Shown piece by piece: positions 1 to 8,091 of a stretch of DNA of 64,000 bases. The notes beneath the pieces were generated by a model that worked only from the letters and a program-made list of their open reading frames with translations, made no database searches and was not told the DNA's origin. The stretch lies in contig CP148031.1 in the NCBI GenBank assembly GCA_040500365.1, positions 2,790,001-2,854,000 on the forward strand, given 5' to 3'. Made by a program: the position numbers and the translations under genes. The first letter of the stretch is position 1, and each line of letters starts with the position of its first letter. This DNA is from Dehalobacter alkaniphilus (GTDB taxonomy: Bacteria > Bacillota > Desulfitobacteriia > Desulfitobacteriales > Syntrophobotulaceae).

Positions 1-276
1 GAGGCCGGCAAGGGGATGGTACCCGGGTTCAGCCAAATCAATCGCGCTTTCCAGCGCGGTATTGAACAATTCCGCCACCAGAACGCTGCCAATGGCATAA
101 ATAATAAATAGCCAGTGAATGCCTGAAAGACGAAAGTAAGCGCCGGCCAGAACAACAACCGCAGCGACAAAAAAATGAAATCTGAGGTGTTTTTCTGTTC
201 TCAGCGAGTAAGCAATCCCTTGCAAAGACCGTCTGCAGCTGCCGATAAAACCAGCAGGCTTATGGATATCCGGCAT
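1..276 (-). CDS. dgkA: Diacylglycerol/undecaprenol kinase (partial)
   Basis: Only the N-terminal 92 codons are in the window; the gene runs off the left edge. It encodes a small integral membrane kinase that phosphorylates undecaprenol or diacylglycerol. The visible protein starts MPDIHKPAGFIGSCRRSLQG, continues through hydrophobic helices, and contains ELFNTALESAIDL, which matches the DgkA family signature around the catalytic Glu and the metal-binding Glu. A GGGGGAAG ribosome site lies just before the ATG. The gene follows ybeY by 15 bp on the same strand, the usual ybeY-dgkA order in Firmicutes. The call is firm for the part that can be seen. Confidence 0.9.
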   Translation of the reverse strand, partial: MPDIHKPAGFIGSCRRSLQGIAYSLRTEKHLRFHFFVAAVVVLAGAYFRLSGIHWLFIIYAIGSVLVAELFNTALESAIDLAEPGYHPLAGL

Positions 277-291
277 TATTCTTCCCCCTTG

Positions 292-906
292 TCAGCGCAG
301 CAGGCTCAGCTGATCCATAACCTGTTCCTCCAGACGCCTCATGACACTGGAATCCTCCTCACTGCCATGATCGTACCCCAGAAGGTGCAGTGTTCCGTGC
401 ACTGCCAGGTAAACAATCTCTCTGGCAAAGGAATGCCCATACGCAATGGCCTGAGAACGAGCTCTTTCGACAGAAATCACGATATCACCGAGAGTCGTAT
501 CGCAGTAGCTCAAATCATCGTCATCCTCTTCGTACTCCTCAAAATTATCTTCTTCGTATTCGTCAAGATCTTTATCATCTTCTTCGTCGATAATTTCTTC
601 GAGAGAATACTCAAGCCGTTCTTTCTTATCTTTGTCCGACTGAGGATTAAAATAAATCTCCGGCTCCCCTTCCCCCTTTTCCCGAAGGGCAAAAGACAGG
701 ACGTCCGTAGGGCTGTCAATTCCGCGGTACGTCTTATTCAGGAGATGAATGGATTCATCATTGGTCAGGACAAGTCCGATCTCAGCGTCATCCTGGCCGC
801 CTCCCTCAAGAAGCGCTTTCTGAATGCCCGCACGAAGCAATTTTGCTATTTTATTTTGTTCATCTTCTGCAACAGAATCCTCTTCCCAACTGATATCTAG
901 TTCCAT
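292..906 (-). CDS. ybeY: Endoribonuclease / rRNA maturation factor YbeY
   Basis: YbeY is a zinc-dependent endoribonuclease needed for 16S rRNA 3'-end maturation and ribosome quality control. The zinc motif HGTLHLLGYDH, with its three His, is near residue 170, and the family segments LTNDESIHLLNKTYRG and TDVLSF are intact. At 204 aa it is longer than the usual 150-170 aa. The excess is an Asp/Glu-rich stretch at about residues 86-136, between the LSFA segment and LGDIVIS. The product should still be active because all metal ligands remain. It lies between pgpH and dgkA in the standard order. Confidence 0.95.
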   Translation of the reverse strand: MELDISWEEDSVAEDEQNKIAKLLRAGIQKALLEGGGQDDAEIGLVLTNDESIHLLNKTYRGIDSPTDVLSFALREKGEGEPEIYFNPQSDKDKKERLEYSLEEIIDEEDDKDLDEYEEDNFEEYEEDDDDLSYCDTTLGDIVISVERARSQAIAYGHSFAREIVYLAVHGTLHLLGYDHGSEEDSSVMRRLEEQVMDQLSLLR

Positions 907-914
907 TTCTCAGA

Positions 915-943
915 AAAGACCTGCCTTTAAAGAGCAAGTCTTT
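915..943 (-). terminator. Stem-loop between pgpH and ybeY
   Basis: A 10-bp stem (one G-U pair) with a loop of about 9 nt lies in the 46-bp gap between pgpH and ybeY. The minus-strand 3' arm ends in GGTCTTTT. The T run is short, so it may attenuate transcription or stabilise a processed end rather than terminate fully. Confidence 0.4.
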
Positions 944-952
944 TTCTCCCCC

Positions 953-3208
953 CTATCCGTGAGAATTATTTTTTTCAGACGGCGAACCAGGCTCGCTGTC
1001 CTGCTTAGTCGGAGACTCATTCTCTTTTTGCGTTTTGGGTTCCTCCTGTTTCTGACCAGTGCCCGCTTCCTCTGCCACTTTGGTCTTGGCTGACGGCAAT
1101 TCAGGGTACTCGATCCTGGAATGGAATATTCCGCTTAGAACCTTAACAAATGCTATAGATATCTTATCCAGGTCCTTAAAGGTTAAGTCACATTGGTCAA
1201 GCAGGCCCTCATCAAATTTCTCCTTGATAATCTTACGCACCAATCCTTCAATTTTTCCCGGCGAACTGTCCTTCTGGGAACGAACGGCTGCTTCAACATT
1301 ATCCGCCAGAAGAACCAGCGCCGCCTCTTTAGACTGGGGACGCTGCCCGTCATACCTGAAAGCTTCTTCCGAAATATCCGGATTCTCTTCGAGTGCTTTA
1401 TGGTAAAAGAACGATGCCGTGCTGTCCCCGTGGTGCTGCGCAATAATATCCTGAATATTGGATGGAAGCTTATGCTCTTTGGCCATTTCTAGTCCGTCTT
1501 TGATATGGGAAATGATAATTAGGGAACTAAGCGTCGGGGCAATCTTTTCGTGGGGATTATCCTTGGAAAACTGGTTTTCTATAAAGAAATACGGTCTCTT
1601 CAGCTTGCCGATATCATGATAGAGCGCGCCGACTCTAACCAGCACAGGATCAGCTTTAATTTCTTCAGCGGCAGTTTCGGCCAGATTTCCGACCAGGACG
1701 CTGTGATGGTAAGTCCCTGGCGCTTCGATCAATAAGCTTTTCAACAGCGGCGCATTCGGGTTGGATAATTCCAACAGCCTTACAGCCGATGTAATGTTAA
1801 AGCCTTGTTCCAGCCAAGGCAAAACACCCATGGTAAGAACAGACGTCAGAAATCCGTTGGCAACGCTCAGCATGCATCCGATCAGCCAATCGGTCGGACT
1901 AATCTGAAGGATCAAGGCAACACCGCTTACAAGGGCAATGTTTACCAAAGCCACAAACAATCCTGCCCTGGCCAGCTCAGAACGGCGGTCCAGTTTAGCA
2001 ACACCCTGTATGCCGACGATGCCGCTAAGCAAAGAAAATAAGGCTGCCAGCGAACCTGCTGCTCCCATATTCCCTGGATCTGCCATCATCCCGGTGAAAA
2101 TAGCCAGAATGACGCCTACCAGAACTGCGATCTTAACGCCAAGCAGGAGTGTAACCGTCATCGTAACCCAGGCCGCAGGTATCAGGATAGCCGTCAAAGT
2201 GTTTAAATCATTGTCCCCAAGACTGATCGCCATAAAGGCTTTACCCATGGCCAGCGCAACAATCATCAGAAGTCCGATCAGCACCATCCTTTGCCAGTGG
2301 GTAAACGTGTCGGGGCTGAACTGGTAGGCGAACAAAATCAAAATAATCATCGAAACCAGGACAATAATTGCAATACCGGAAGCCGGCTTCCATGGAGATT
2401 CTACTTTGATCAATCCGTACGCCTGCAGGGCCTGATAAATCTGATCATCAACAATTTCCCCCGGTCCTATAATTTTTTCATTTTCTCGATAGGTCCGGAT
2501 GGATGGTTTAACCTTAGAAATGGCAATATCCTGCATTTTCTTTGTCGCTTCTTCATCGATGGTCAGTGTCGGTTTGATCACACACTGTTCAATAAATTTA
2601 TTTATAAGTTCTTTCACAGGTTCAGTTACGTTGGATTGATTGATCTGTTCACTCATTCGGTCCCGTAAAAGTGATACTTCTGCCTGAGATCTCGCTCCGG
2701 TCTCGGCATCGCTTGCTATCCCAAGGATGACAACTGAACTAGTTCCGGAGGCAGATACAATCTCGTGATCAGACAAATTCAGCAGCGCTTCAAGCGTGCT
2801 GTTCGATAATTCGCTATAAGGGACTTTCTTGCGGAGCTCGTCCATTTTTTCTGTAAGACTGTCCTTAGAATCTTTCTGATCCGCCAGAATCTCAAATGTC
2901 CGATCCAAATCTTTTGACAAGTTGGAGATTTGATCGTCATCGGCCATATAAACAGGTCCGACTGCATTTGCCGCTGCTTCCTGTTCTTCCTGGAACTTGG
3001 CGAGATCTGTCACTTTCTTTTCATAAGGTGCCGTGATCAATTCCGGACTGGGCTCACCGGATTCAATATTTAATTTAGACTGAAAAAGATCCGAGGCCAA
3101 TATCGCGGTTAAAAGAATAAAGAACAGCACAAATAATGCTATCTGGTATTTTGTCATAGCATTCTTGGTCTTTTTAGGCAAAAGCATTGTTTTCAATTTT
3201 TTATTCAA
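953..3208 (-). CDS. pgpH: Membrane HD phosphodiesterase, PgpH/YqfF type (c-di-AMP)
   Basis: This 751-residue protein has the PgpH architecture. There is one N-terminal membrane helix (residues 22-42), then a long extracytoplasmic 7TMR-HDED domain, then about seven membrane helices (270-470), then a cytoplasmic HD domain. The HD domain shows TYHHSVLVGNLAE and LYHDIGKLKRP, the metal-binding His and His-Asp pairs. PgpH proteins hydrolyse cyclic di-AMP to pApA; that activity is inferred from the family. The C-terminus is a polar Glu/Lys/Ser tail. The start is a TTG, with AAGGA a short way upstream, 6 bp after the phoH stop, so the two genes are probably cotranscribed. Confidence 0.93.
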   Translation of the reverse strand: MNKKLKTMLLPKKTKNAMTKYQIALFVLFFILLTAILASDLFQSKLNIESGEPSPELITAPYEKKVTDLAKFQEEQEAAANAVGPVYMADDDQISNLSKDLDRTFEILADQKDSKDSLTEKMDELRKKVPYSELSNSTLEALLNLSDHEIVSASGTSSVVILGIASDAETGARSQAEVSLLRDRMSEQINQSNVTEPVKELINKFIEQCVIKPTLTIDEEATKKMQDIAISKVKPSIRTYRENEKIIGPGEIVDDQIYQALQAYGLIKVESPWKPASGIAIIVLVSMIILILFAYQFSPDTFTHWQRMVLIGLLMIVALAMGKAFMAISLGDNDLNTLTAILIPAAWVTMTVTLLLGVKIAVLVGVILAIFTGMMADPGNMGAAGSLAALFSLLSGIVGIQGVAKLDRRSELARAGLFVALVNIALVSGVALILQISPTDWLIGCMLSVANGFLTSVLTMGVLPWLEQGFNITSAVRLLELSNPNAPLLKSLLIEAPGTYHHSVLVGNLAETAAEEIKADPVLVRVGALYHDIGKLKRPYFFIENQFSKDNPHEKIAPTLSSLIIISHIKDGLEMAKEHKLPSNIQDIIAQHHGDSTASFFYHKALEENPDISEEAFRYDGQRPQSKEAALVLLADNVEAAVRSQKDSSPGKIEGLVRKIIKEKFDEGLLDQCDLTFKDLDKISIAFVKVLSGIFHSRIEYPELPSAKTKVAEEAGTGQKQEEPKTQKENESPTKQDSEPGSPSEKNNSHG

Positions 3209-3214
3209 GTCCCA

Positions 3215-4195
3215 TCAATCCTTACCGGACTGCTTGTCCTCTTTTATATCTTGCGCATCGTAAGCGTGAATAATGCTTTGTACAAGCGGGTTACGTACAA
3301 TATCGTCCAAAGTAAAGTAATGGAAGGAAATATCTCCGATACCTTTCAGGATATGTTGTACTTCAATCAGCCCTGAATAATTACCGCGGGGAAGGTCAAC
3401 CTGGGTAATGTCACCGGTAACCACTGCTTTGGAGGCAAATCCAAGCCTGGTCAGAAACATTTTCATTTGCTCCGGGGATGTATTTTGGGCCTCATCCAGA
3501 ATAATAAATGAATCGTCTAGCGTACGCCCGCGCATATAGGCCAACGGAGCAATCTCAATCGTGCCTTTCTCAATATACCGCGCGGTCGTTTCCGGTCCAA
3601 GAAGATCATAGAGCGCATCATAGAGCGGCCTGAGGTACGGATTGACCTTCTCCTGCAAATCGCCGGGCAAAAAACCGAGTTTTTCTCCGGCTTCCACCGC
3701 AGGCCGGGTGAGAACAATCCTGTTCACTTCTTTGGCCCTCAGCGCCTTGACCGCCATGACCACCGCCAGATAGGTCTTTCCTGTCCCGGCGGGTCCGATG
3801 CCAAAGACGAGTGAATCCTTGGCAATGGCTTTAACATACTTGGCCTGTCCGAGCGTCTTGGGTTTGATCGGGCGCCCCCTTTGCGTCGTCGCGATGATAT
3901 GGGTGAGGTTTTGAGCCATATCCTTCACGCTGCCCTCTTCCACCTGGGAAACAACATACGTTACATCGGCCAGGGTCAGTGTATTGCCTTTCCGAATTAA
4001 GTCCAGAAGCTGTCTGAGGACTGCTTCGGCAAGCTTGACCTGTTGTTCTTCACCTGAAATCGTCATCTCTTCACTGCGAAAAACAATCTGACAGCCGAGA
4101 CGCTCTTCCAAAAATCTTAAGTTGACGTCCTCGAGACCGAACAGGTTTAATGCTTCTTCTTTATCTTTTAGGTTGAGTTTTGATTCATTACGCAA
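3215..4195 (-). CDS. phoH: PhoH-like ATPase
   Basis: This is a cytoplasmic P-loop ATPase of the PhoH family, 326 aa. Walker A is GPAGTGKTYLAV near residue 138 and Walker B is DDSFIILDEAQN near 230. An N-terminal KH-like region precedes the ATPase. The family is linked to RNA metabolism but its substrate is not settled. The start is a TTG with GGAGG 9 nt upstream; no in-frame ATG fits better. It sits between yqfD and pgpH in the conserved order. Confidence 0.95.
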   Translation of the reverse strand: MRNESKLNLKDKEEALNLFGLEDVNLRFLEERLGCQIVFRSEEMTISGEEQQVKLAEAVLRQLLDLIRKGNTLTLADVTYVVSQVEEGSVKDMAQNLTHIIATTQRGRPIKPKTLGQAKYVKAIAKDSLVFGIGPAGTGKTYLAVVMAVKALRAKEVNRIVLTRPAVEAGEKLGFLPGDLQEKVNPYLRPLYDALYDLLGPETTARYIEKGTIEIAPLAYMRGRTLDDSFIILDEAQNTSPEQMKMFLTRLGFASKAVVTGDITQVDLPRGNYSGLIEVQHILKGIGDISFHYFTLDDIVRNPLVQSIIHAYDAQDIKEDKQSGKD

Positions 4196-4227
4196 GTGTG
4201 AGTTCCTCCAAATGCAAAGATATTTGC

Positions 4228-5430
4228 TTATTTTTTATATACCGCGATATCTTCAAAGGTCTCAACTTCAACCCTGACATGTTCCGTTCCTTTTTTGGAT
4301 GAAAGGATCCGGACTTTATCGTGCAGTACTTTGACCCCTGAAGGCAGTTTTTGTTTCAATTCCTCCCTGGCCAGGGTCTCGGCAAGCTTCTTTGCTTCTG
4401 CTGCTGTACGGCTTACATGTACTTTTTGAGTTTCTTCATAATGTACTTTTAACAATTCGACAGGAAAACGCCAATTCCTCCAATCGGGCAATGCATATGT
4501 GCAGGTTTCTTGGATCGAATCTGAATAGGGGCTGTCCTGATTCATTATCATTATTACACGATTATTTATTTTTATTCCCCAGCCATTGGTCCTATTTGCT
4601 GTCTTTTCCGTCCTGTCTTCTTCCAGGGGAATAATCTTGTCCGCGCTGTACCAGACCCTTGCCCGGACAAAGCCTTTGGCCGCCGGCGCATCGGTCGCGT
4701 TTTGTTTGGCTCTGTTCTGACCAGATACGTCAAAGCTGTATTCCGTCATTCCTCCTGCAGCCTTGATCAAAACCTGTCCGGCGGTAACCAGCTGTCCTTC
4801 AGCAATTAGCGCCTGCCCCTGAATGACGATCACATCTTCCACATAGCCTGTTTTGGCTGCCAGAAGATCTCCCTGGAATAAAACGGTTTGCGGCAGGGTT
4901 TTTTCCACGACTCTGATTTTGATATTCGTTCCGCGCTCTTCCATCGTCATCCAGACCAGGTCAGGCATGCTCTCTTGAACTTGTTTGCTCATCTGATCAA
5001 GGTCAAGGGAACTTTTCAGCACCCATTTATTTAAGCCGGCTTTCCCGGCTTCAGCAATAATCTGATTCGCTGATACCCTGCTGTTTCCTTCCACACTAAT
5101 GGAAAGCACATACTGAGAAAGAACCGTGAGTGCTGCAATGATGATAAAAACACCAAAAATCAGACCCTTGCGTTTTTGCCAGCGTAGCGCTACAAACGGA
5201 AACCCGTATCTGTTCCGGATGTTGATTTTGATTCCTGCTTTTTTGGCTGCCTTGCGCAAACGCCTGAAATCTGCAGCATTGATCTCGGCCAAAAAGCTAT
5301 CCGTCAATTTTTTTCCATTATAAAATTCAATCCTGTCTTTAAGCGCCTCATTAATAAATCCAGCTAAATTCTTACCCTGCGCTTGAATGGTTACCCTTCC
5401 GTGCAGGTACCTGCCAAATTTTCCGAACAC
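4228..5430 (-). CDS. yqfD: Sporulation membrane protein YqfD
   Basis: This 400-residue protein has a basic N-terminal domain, one strong membrane helix (about residues 91-112, GLIFGVFIIIAALTVLSQYV) and a large extracytoplasmic domain with a YabP/FtsQ-like start (ISVEGNSRVSANQI). YqfD is made in the mother cell and is needed for efficient sporulation; its biochemical role is unknown. The GTG start lies 2 bp after the yqfC stop, and the GGGGAGGG ribosome site lies inside the end of yqfC. Translational coupling is therefore likely. Confidence 0.92.
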   Translation of the reverse strand: MFGKFGRYLHGRVTIQAQGKNLAGFINEALKDRIEFYNGKKLTDSFLAEINAADFRRLRKAAKKAGIKINIRNRYGFPFVALRWQKRKGLIFGVFIIIAALTVLSQYVLSISVEGNSRVSANQIIAEAGKAGLNKWVLKSSLDLDQMSKQVQESMPDLVWMTMEERGTNIKIRVVEKTLPQTVLFQGDLLAAKTGYVEDVIVIQGQALIAEGQLVTAGQVLIKAAGGMTEYSFDVSGQNRAKQNATDAPAAKGFVRARVWYSADKIIPLEEDRTEKTANRTNGWGIKINNRVIMIMNQDSPYSDSIQETCTYALPDWRNWRFPVELLKVHYEETQKVHVSRTAAEAKKLAETLAREELKQKLPSGVKVLHDKVRILSSKKGTEHVRVEVETFEDIAVYKK

Positions 5431-5432
5431 CT

Positions 5433-5705
5433 TCAGCCCTCCCCAAAGCTTAGTCCGGTTAACCGGCCGCGGATACTGATCTCATGATCCTGCACAGCTG
5501 TAAGGATGAATTTATCTCCGTTAAGACAGAGTTTACCCTCGGAAGTCCGCAAAGTAATCTCCTGATCCGAAAATCCGACCACTTCATCAAAATATTCTAT
5601 GATGATCTCACTGCGTCCGATAATGGTTATTTTAGGTCCGTTATCCAGGACATCCGTCGGAAACTCCAGGATCTCACCAGCATGTTTCTGAAGCCTTTTC
5701 AGCAC
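5433..5705 (-). CDS. yqfC: Sporulation protein YqfC
   Basis: YqfC is a small YabP/YqfC-family protein (90 aa with this start) always found next to yqfD. The fold signature is visible as GPKITIIGRSEIIIEYFDEV followed by a conserved turn. The open frame extends upstream to a possible 108-aa start. I chose the GTG at 5705 because AAGGGAG lies 8 nt upstream and the resulting length matches the family (about 93 aa in Bacillus). Confidence 0.85.
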   Translation of the reverse strand: MLKRLQKHAGEILEFPTDVLDNGPKITIIGRSEIIIEYFDEVVGFSDQEITLRTSEGKLCLNGDKFILTAVQDHEISIRGRLTGLSFGEG

Positions 5706-5879
5706 GCTTACCACTCCCTTCATAGCATGTCTATGCATCAGGAGCAGAGAATAGTCCAAGCAGTTAGCGGGAGATCAGGAGAACAGCGGAGAACAGAGGG
5801 AAACGAAAGAACAGATTGGATGGCGCAACAGCCGAAGAGCCATTCAGGTACATGGCGTAAACCGTAAGTTTACCGTTAA

Positions 5880-5910
5880 AAAAACTGCCGCTTATTTAGC
5901 GGCAGTTTTT
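5880..5910 (-). terminator. Intrinsic terminator after rpsU-yqeY
   Basis: A perfect 12-bp stem (AAAAACTGCCGC with its complement) around a 7-nt loop lies 12 bp beyond the yqeY stop. It has A-rich and T-rich flanks, so it can act on either strand. It separates the rpsU-yqeY unit from the yqfC operon. Confidence 0.85.
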
Positions 5911-5922
5911 CACTACTCTTTT

Positions 5923-6378
5923 TTAGGAACCCAAGAGTCCTCTCACGACTTGATTCACAAGCTTCCCTTCGGCTCTTCCTTTTATCTTCGGCGTAATAAT
6001 TCCCATGACTTTCCCCAGATCTTTGGGGCCTTGGGCACCGGTTTCAGCGATGATTTCTTTAGCTATTTCGCGGATTTCCCCTTCAGTGAGCTGCTGAGGT
6101 AAGTATTCCATTAGGATGGCGACTTCCTCTTCGAGCTCCTGAACTTTGTCGGGCCTGTTCGCGTTGGCAAACTGTTCCATCGCATCCCGCCGCATTTTTA
6201 ACTCGCGGGCAAGAACCTCGATAACCTGATTATCATCGTTGAACTCCATTTTCTTGTCTATCTCAGCGTATTTGATGGCAGCCCGTACCATTCGGATAAC
6301 AGAAAGTCTAACCTTCCCCTCCTCTTTGGCCTTCATAGCTGTCTTCATATCCTCAATCAGACGATCCTTCAGGGACAA
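5923..6378 (-). CDS. yqeY: GatB/YqeY domain protein
   Basis: This 151-aa protein is a free-standing GatB/YqeY domain, the helical tail domain of the tRNA amidotransferase GatB. It starts MSLKDRLIEDMKTAMKAKEE, and EYLPQQLTEGEI and GKVMGIITPKIKGRAEG are family hallmarks. A role in tRNA-dependent amidation is suggested by homology but unproven. It follows rpsU by 15 bp and starts at TTG with GGGAG about 10 nt upstream. The rpsU-yqeY pair is conserved across Firmicutes. Confidence 0.93.
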   Translation of the reverse strand: MSLKDRLIEDMKTAMKAKEEGKVRLSVIRMVRAAIKYAEIDKKMEFNDDNQVIEVLARELKMRRDAMEQFANANRPDKVQELEEEVAILMEYLPQQLTEGEIREIAKEIIAETGAQGPKDLGKVMGIITPKIKGRAEGKLVNQVVRGLLGS

Positions 6379-6393
6379 TTGGAGCCAACTCCC

Positions 6394-6570
6394 TTATTTG
6401 AATTTACGTTTCCGCGCAGCCTCAGATTTCTTTTTTCTCTTAACGCTTGGCTTCTCGTAATGCTCGTGTTTGCGAGCTTCCGATAATACCCCCGAACGTT
6501 GACAATTTCGCTTGAACCGGCGGAGTGCGGAATCCAGGGATTCATTTTTACCGACTCTGACTTCACTCAT
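6394..6570 (-). CDS. rpsU: 30S ribosomal protein S21
   Basis: Translating the minus strand from the ATG at 6570 gives a 58-residue basic protein beginning MSEVRVGKNESLDSALRRFK, followed by a Cys-containing turn and a Lys/Arg-rich tail (KKSEAARKRKFK). This is ribosomal protein S21 of the 30S platform. The ribosome site GGAGGGAGGG is very strong. It is the first gene of the rpsU-yqeY unit, and a consensus promoter lies about 40-65 bp upstream. Confidence 0.97.
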   Translation of the reverse strand: MSEVRVGKNESLDSALRRFKRNCQRSGVLSEARKHEHYEKPSVKRKKKSEAARKRKFK

Positions 6571-6608
6571 TTTTTATCCCTCCCTCCACTGGTAAATGAT
6601 ACGAAATA

Positions 6609-6637
6609 ATTATAAAGGATGAATATGGACACGTCAA
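6609..6637 (-). promoter_or_regulatory. Sigma-A promoter of rpsU
   Basis: On the minus strand TTGACG, a 17-bp spacer and TATAAT match the vegetative promoter consensus at 11 of 12 positions. It sits directly upstream of the strong rpsU ribosome site. Confidence 0.85.
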
Positions 6638-6711
6638 GCTGGAAGGAGCCTGCTTTTTTTGCATATCAAAACACAACTCAGTCCTAATCTGACGGTTTTT
6701 CCAAAAGATGT

Positions 6712-7056
6712 TTAGCCGATTTTCTTGCCCAGCGGCTTGCCGCCGATCAGATGATAGTGCAGATGTCCGACTTCCTGACCTCCGTCAGGTCCGCAGTTCA
6801 CAACAACCCTGTAGCCCGATTCCGCGACCCCGAATTCTGCTGCAAGCTGCTTGATCAGGACAAAAATCCTGCCGGTCACAGCCATGTCATCTTCTGTCAG
6901 ATCATTCAGACTGGTCAGGTGCTTTTTCGGAATAACCAGAATGTGAACAGGCGCCACGGGATTAATATCCTTAAAGCACAGAATGTCATCGTTCTCAAAA
7001 ACAATGGTTGAAGGAATCTCCTTGTTGACGATTTTGCAAAAAATACAATTGTCCAC
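6712..7056 (-). CDS. HIT family nucleotide hydrolase/transferase
   Basis: This is a histidine-triad protein of the HINT branch, 114 aa with the chosen GTG start. The motif HLHYHLIGG near the C-terminus is the His-x-His-x-His triad that hydrolyses nucleoside phosphoramidates. CIFCKIVNKEIPS near the N-terminus gives two metal-type Cys. GGAGG lies 8 nt before the GTG at 7056; the ATG five codons earlier overlaps that ribosome site and is unlikely. The physiological substrate cannot be told from sequence. Confidence 0.93.
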   Translation of the reverse strand: MDNCIFCKIVNKEIPSTIVFENDDILCFKDINPVAPVHILVIPKKHLTSLNDLTEDDMAVTGRIFVLIKQLAAEFGVAESGYRVVVNCGPDGGQEVGHLHYHLIGGKPLGKKIG

Positions 7057-7147
7057 GAACCGAACCTCCAATTTTGTATCCTTAATACCCTATCAACTCT
7101 AAACCTACATGTTCCTACTGTTTAGATTAATGTCCTTTGCTTCCGGG

Positions 7148-8005
7148 TTATTCGCTTTTCGCAATCACTGTCTTACTGAGAATTTGTTGGTCGCATTGCT
7201 CCAGCGTATCTGCAAAAGGAGTCAAAATATACAAAAAGACTGTACTGTCAAACTCCTTAAAATATCTCGCATAAATTCTTGTACGGGATGCAATCAGCGG
7301 GAAATCCTCCAGGCTGGTTTTTTTGAGCGGATTGCCGTACTGAATGTAAGCCCGACGGCTGCCTTCATATTTGTGGGCCGGACTGTTTACCAGGATGATT
7401 GCATCGATTTGTTCCCAGCCCTCATAACCCGCATACGGGACTCCGCTCTTGACCTCGGAGGAAAGAACATCCATTTTTTGCTGCTCGGCAGGGCAGCCCA
7501 GGCTGTCCAGGACCAGCTTCTTATAATCATATTCTGTTACAGCCATTATTTCACTGATATTCAGCTTTCCATCTGCAGAAAAACCATACTTGCTTTGCCC
7601 AGAGTTGTCCTTGATCAGATATCCCCCATAGAAGCTCGCATAATAAGGCGAATCATCCTTGTAAAGCGTGGACGAACCGTAATTCCAGCTGAACGCGCCA
7701 AAATTATAGAGTATCGACAGGGAAAGGTCTCTTCCGGTGTACTGTGAAAAACCTTCATTATCGTTAAACACCATGACAAACGGGTACCAGTCTTTTTCTT
7801 CCGTACTGGAACCACCCGGGATCTGAACAGAGACTTGCTGTTTATCCATCAGGCTCTTGGAATTTTCATATTTGGTGTAAGCCCACATCACCGCATAGCT
7901 TCGGACTTGTGCGTACAATGGTGCTTTTAATAATAATACACCCAGCGCAATGACTACAATTAACACAATAATAAGGGGCTTCTTCCAATTCCCGATCTTC
8001 TTCAT
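7148..8005 (-). CDS. Unknown membrane-anchored protein
   Basis: I do not recognise this 285-aa protein. It has a basic start and one hydrophobic helix (about residues 10-27, PLIIVLIVVIALGVLLL), then a soluble domain rich in Tyr, Ser and Asp, consistent with an N-terminally anchored extracytoplasmic protein. No lipobox, catalytic motif or repeat is visible. AAGGAG precedes the ATG. It lies between the HIT gene and mtaB on the same strand, about 90 bp from each, so it may have its own promoter. The ORF is credible from its ribosome site and composition. Confidence 0.75.
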   Translation of the reverse strand: MKKIGNWKKPLIIVLIVVIALGVLLLKAPLYAQVRSYAVMWAYTKYENSKSLMDKQQVSVQIPGGSSTEEKDWYPFVMVFNDNEGFSQYTGRDLSLSILYNFGAFSWNYGSSTLYKDDSPYYASFYGGYLIKDNSGQSKYGFSADGKLNISEIMAVTEYDYKKLVLDSLGCPAEQQKMDVLSSEVKSGVPYAGYEGWEQIDAIILVNSPAHKYEGSRRAYIQYGNPLKKTSLEDFPLIASRTRIYARYFKEFDSTVFLYILTPFADTLEQCDQQILSKTVIAKSE

Positions 8006-8091
8006 TGTGGCTCCTTGTGTTTTGAGGATTATTTGTTAATTATTATATTATAAAATATTAGAAGATTAAACACCATTTGACAAATTGTGCT

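Noticed and set aside
175..900. Plus-strand open frame of 241 codons
   Set aside because: It runs antisense to ybeY and dgkA, both clear family members. Its Phe/Ile-rich stretch is only the complement of the Asp/Glu codons of the YbeY insertion.
6369..6566. Minus-strand 65-codon frame
   Set aside because: It lies in another frame over rpsU; the S21 protein is read from 6570 to 6394.
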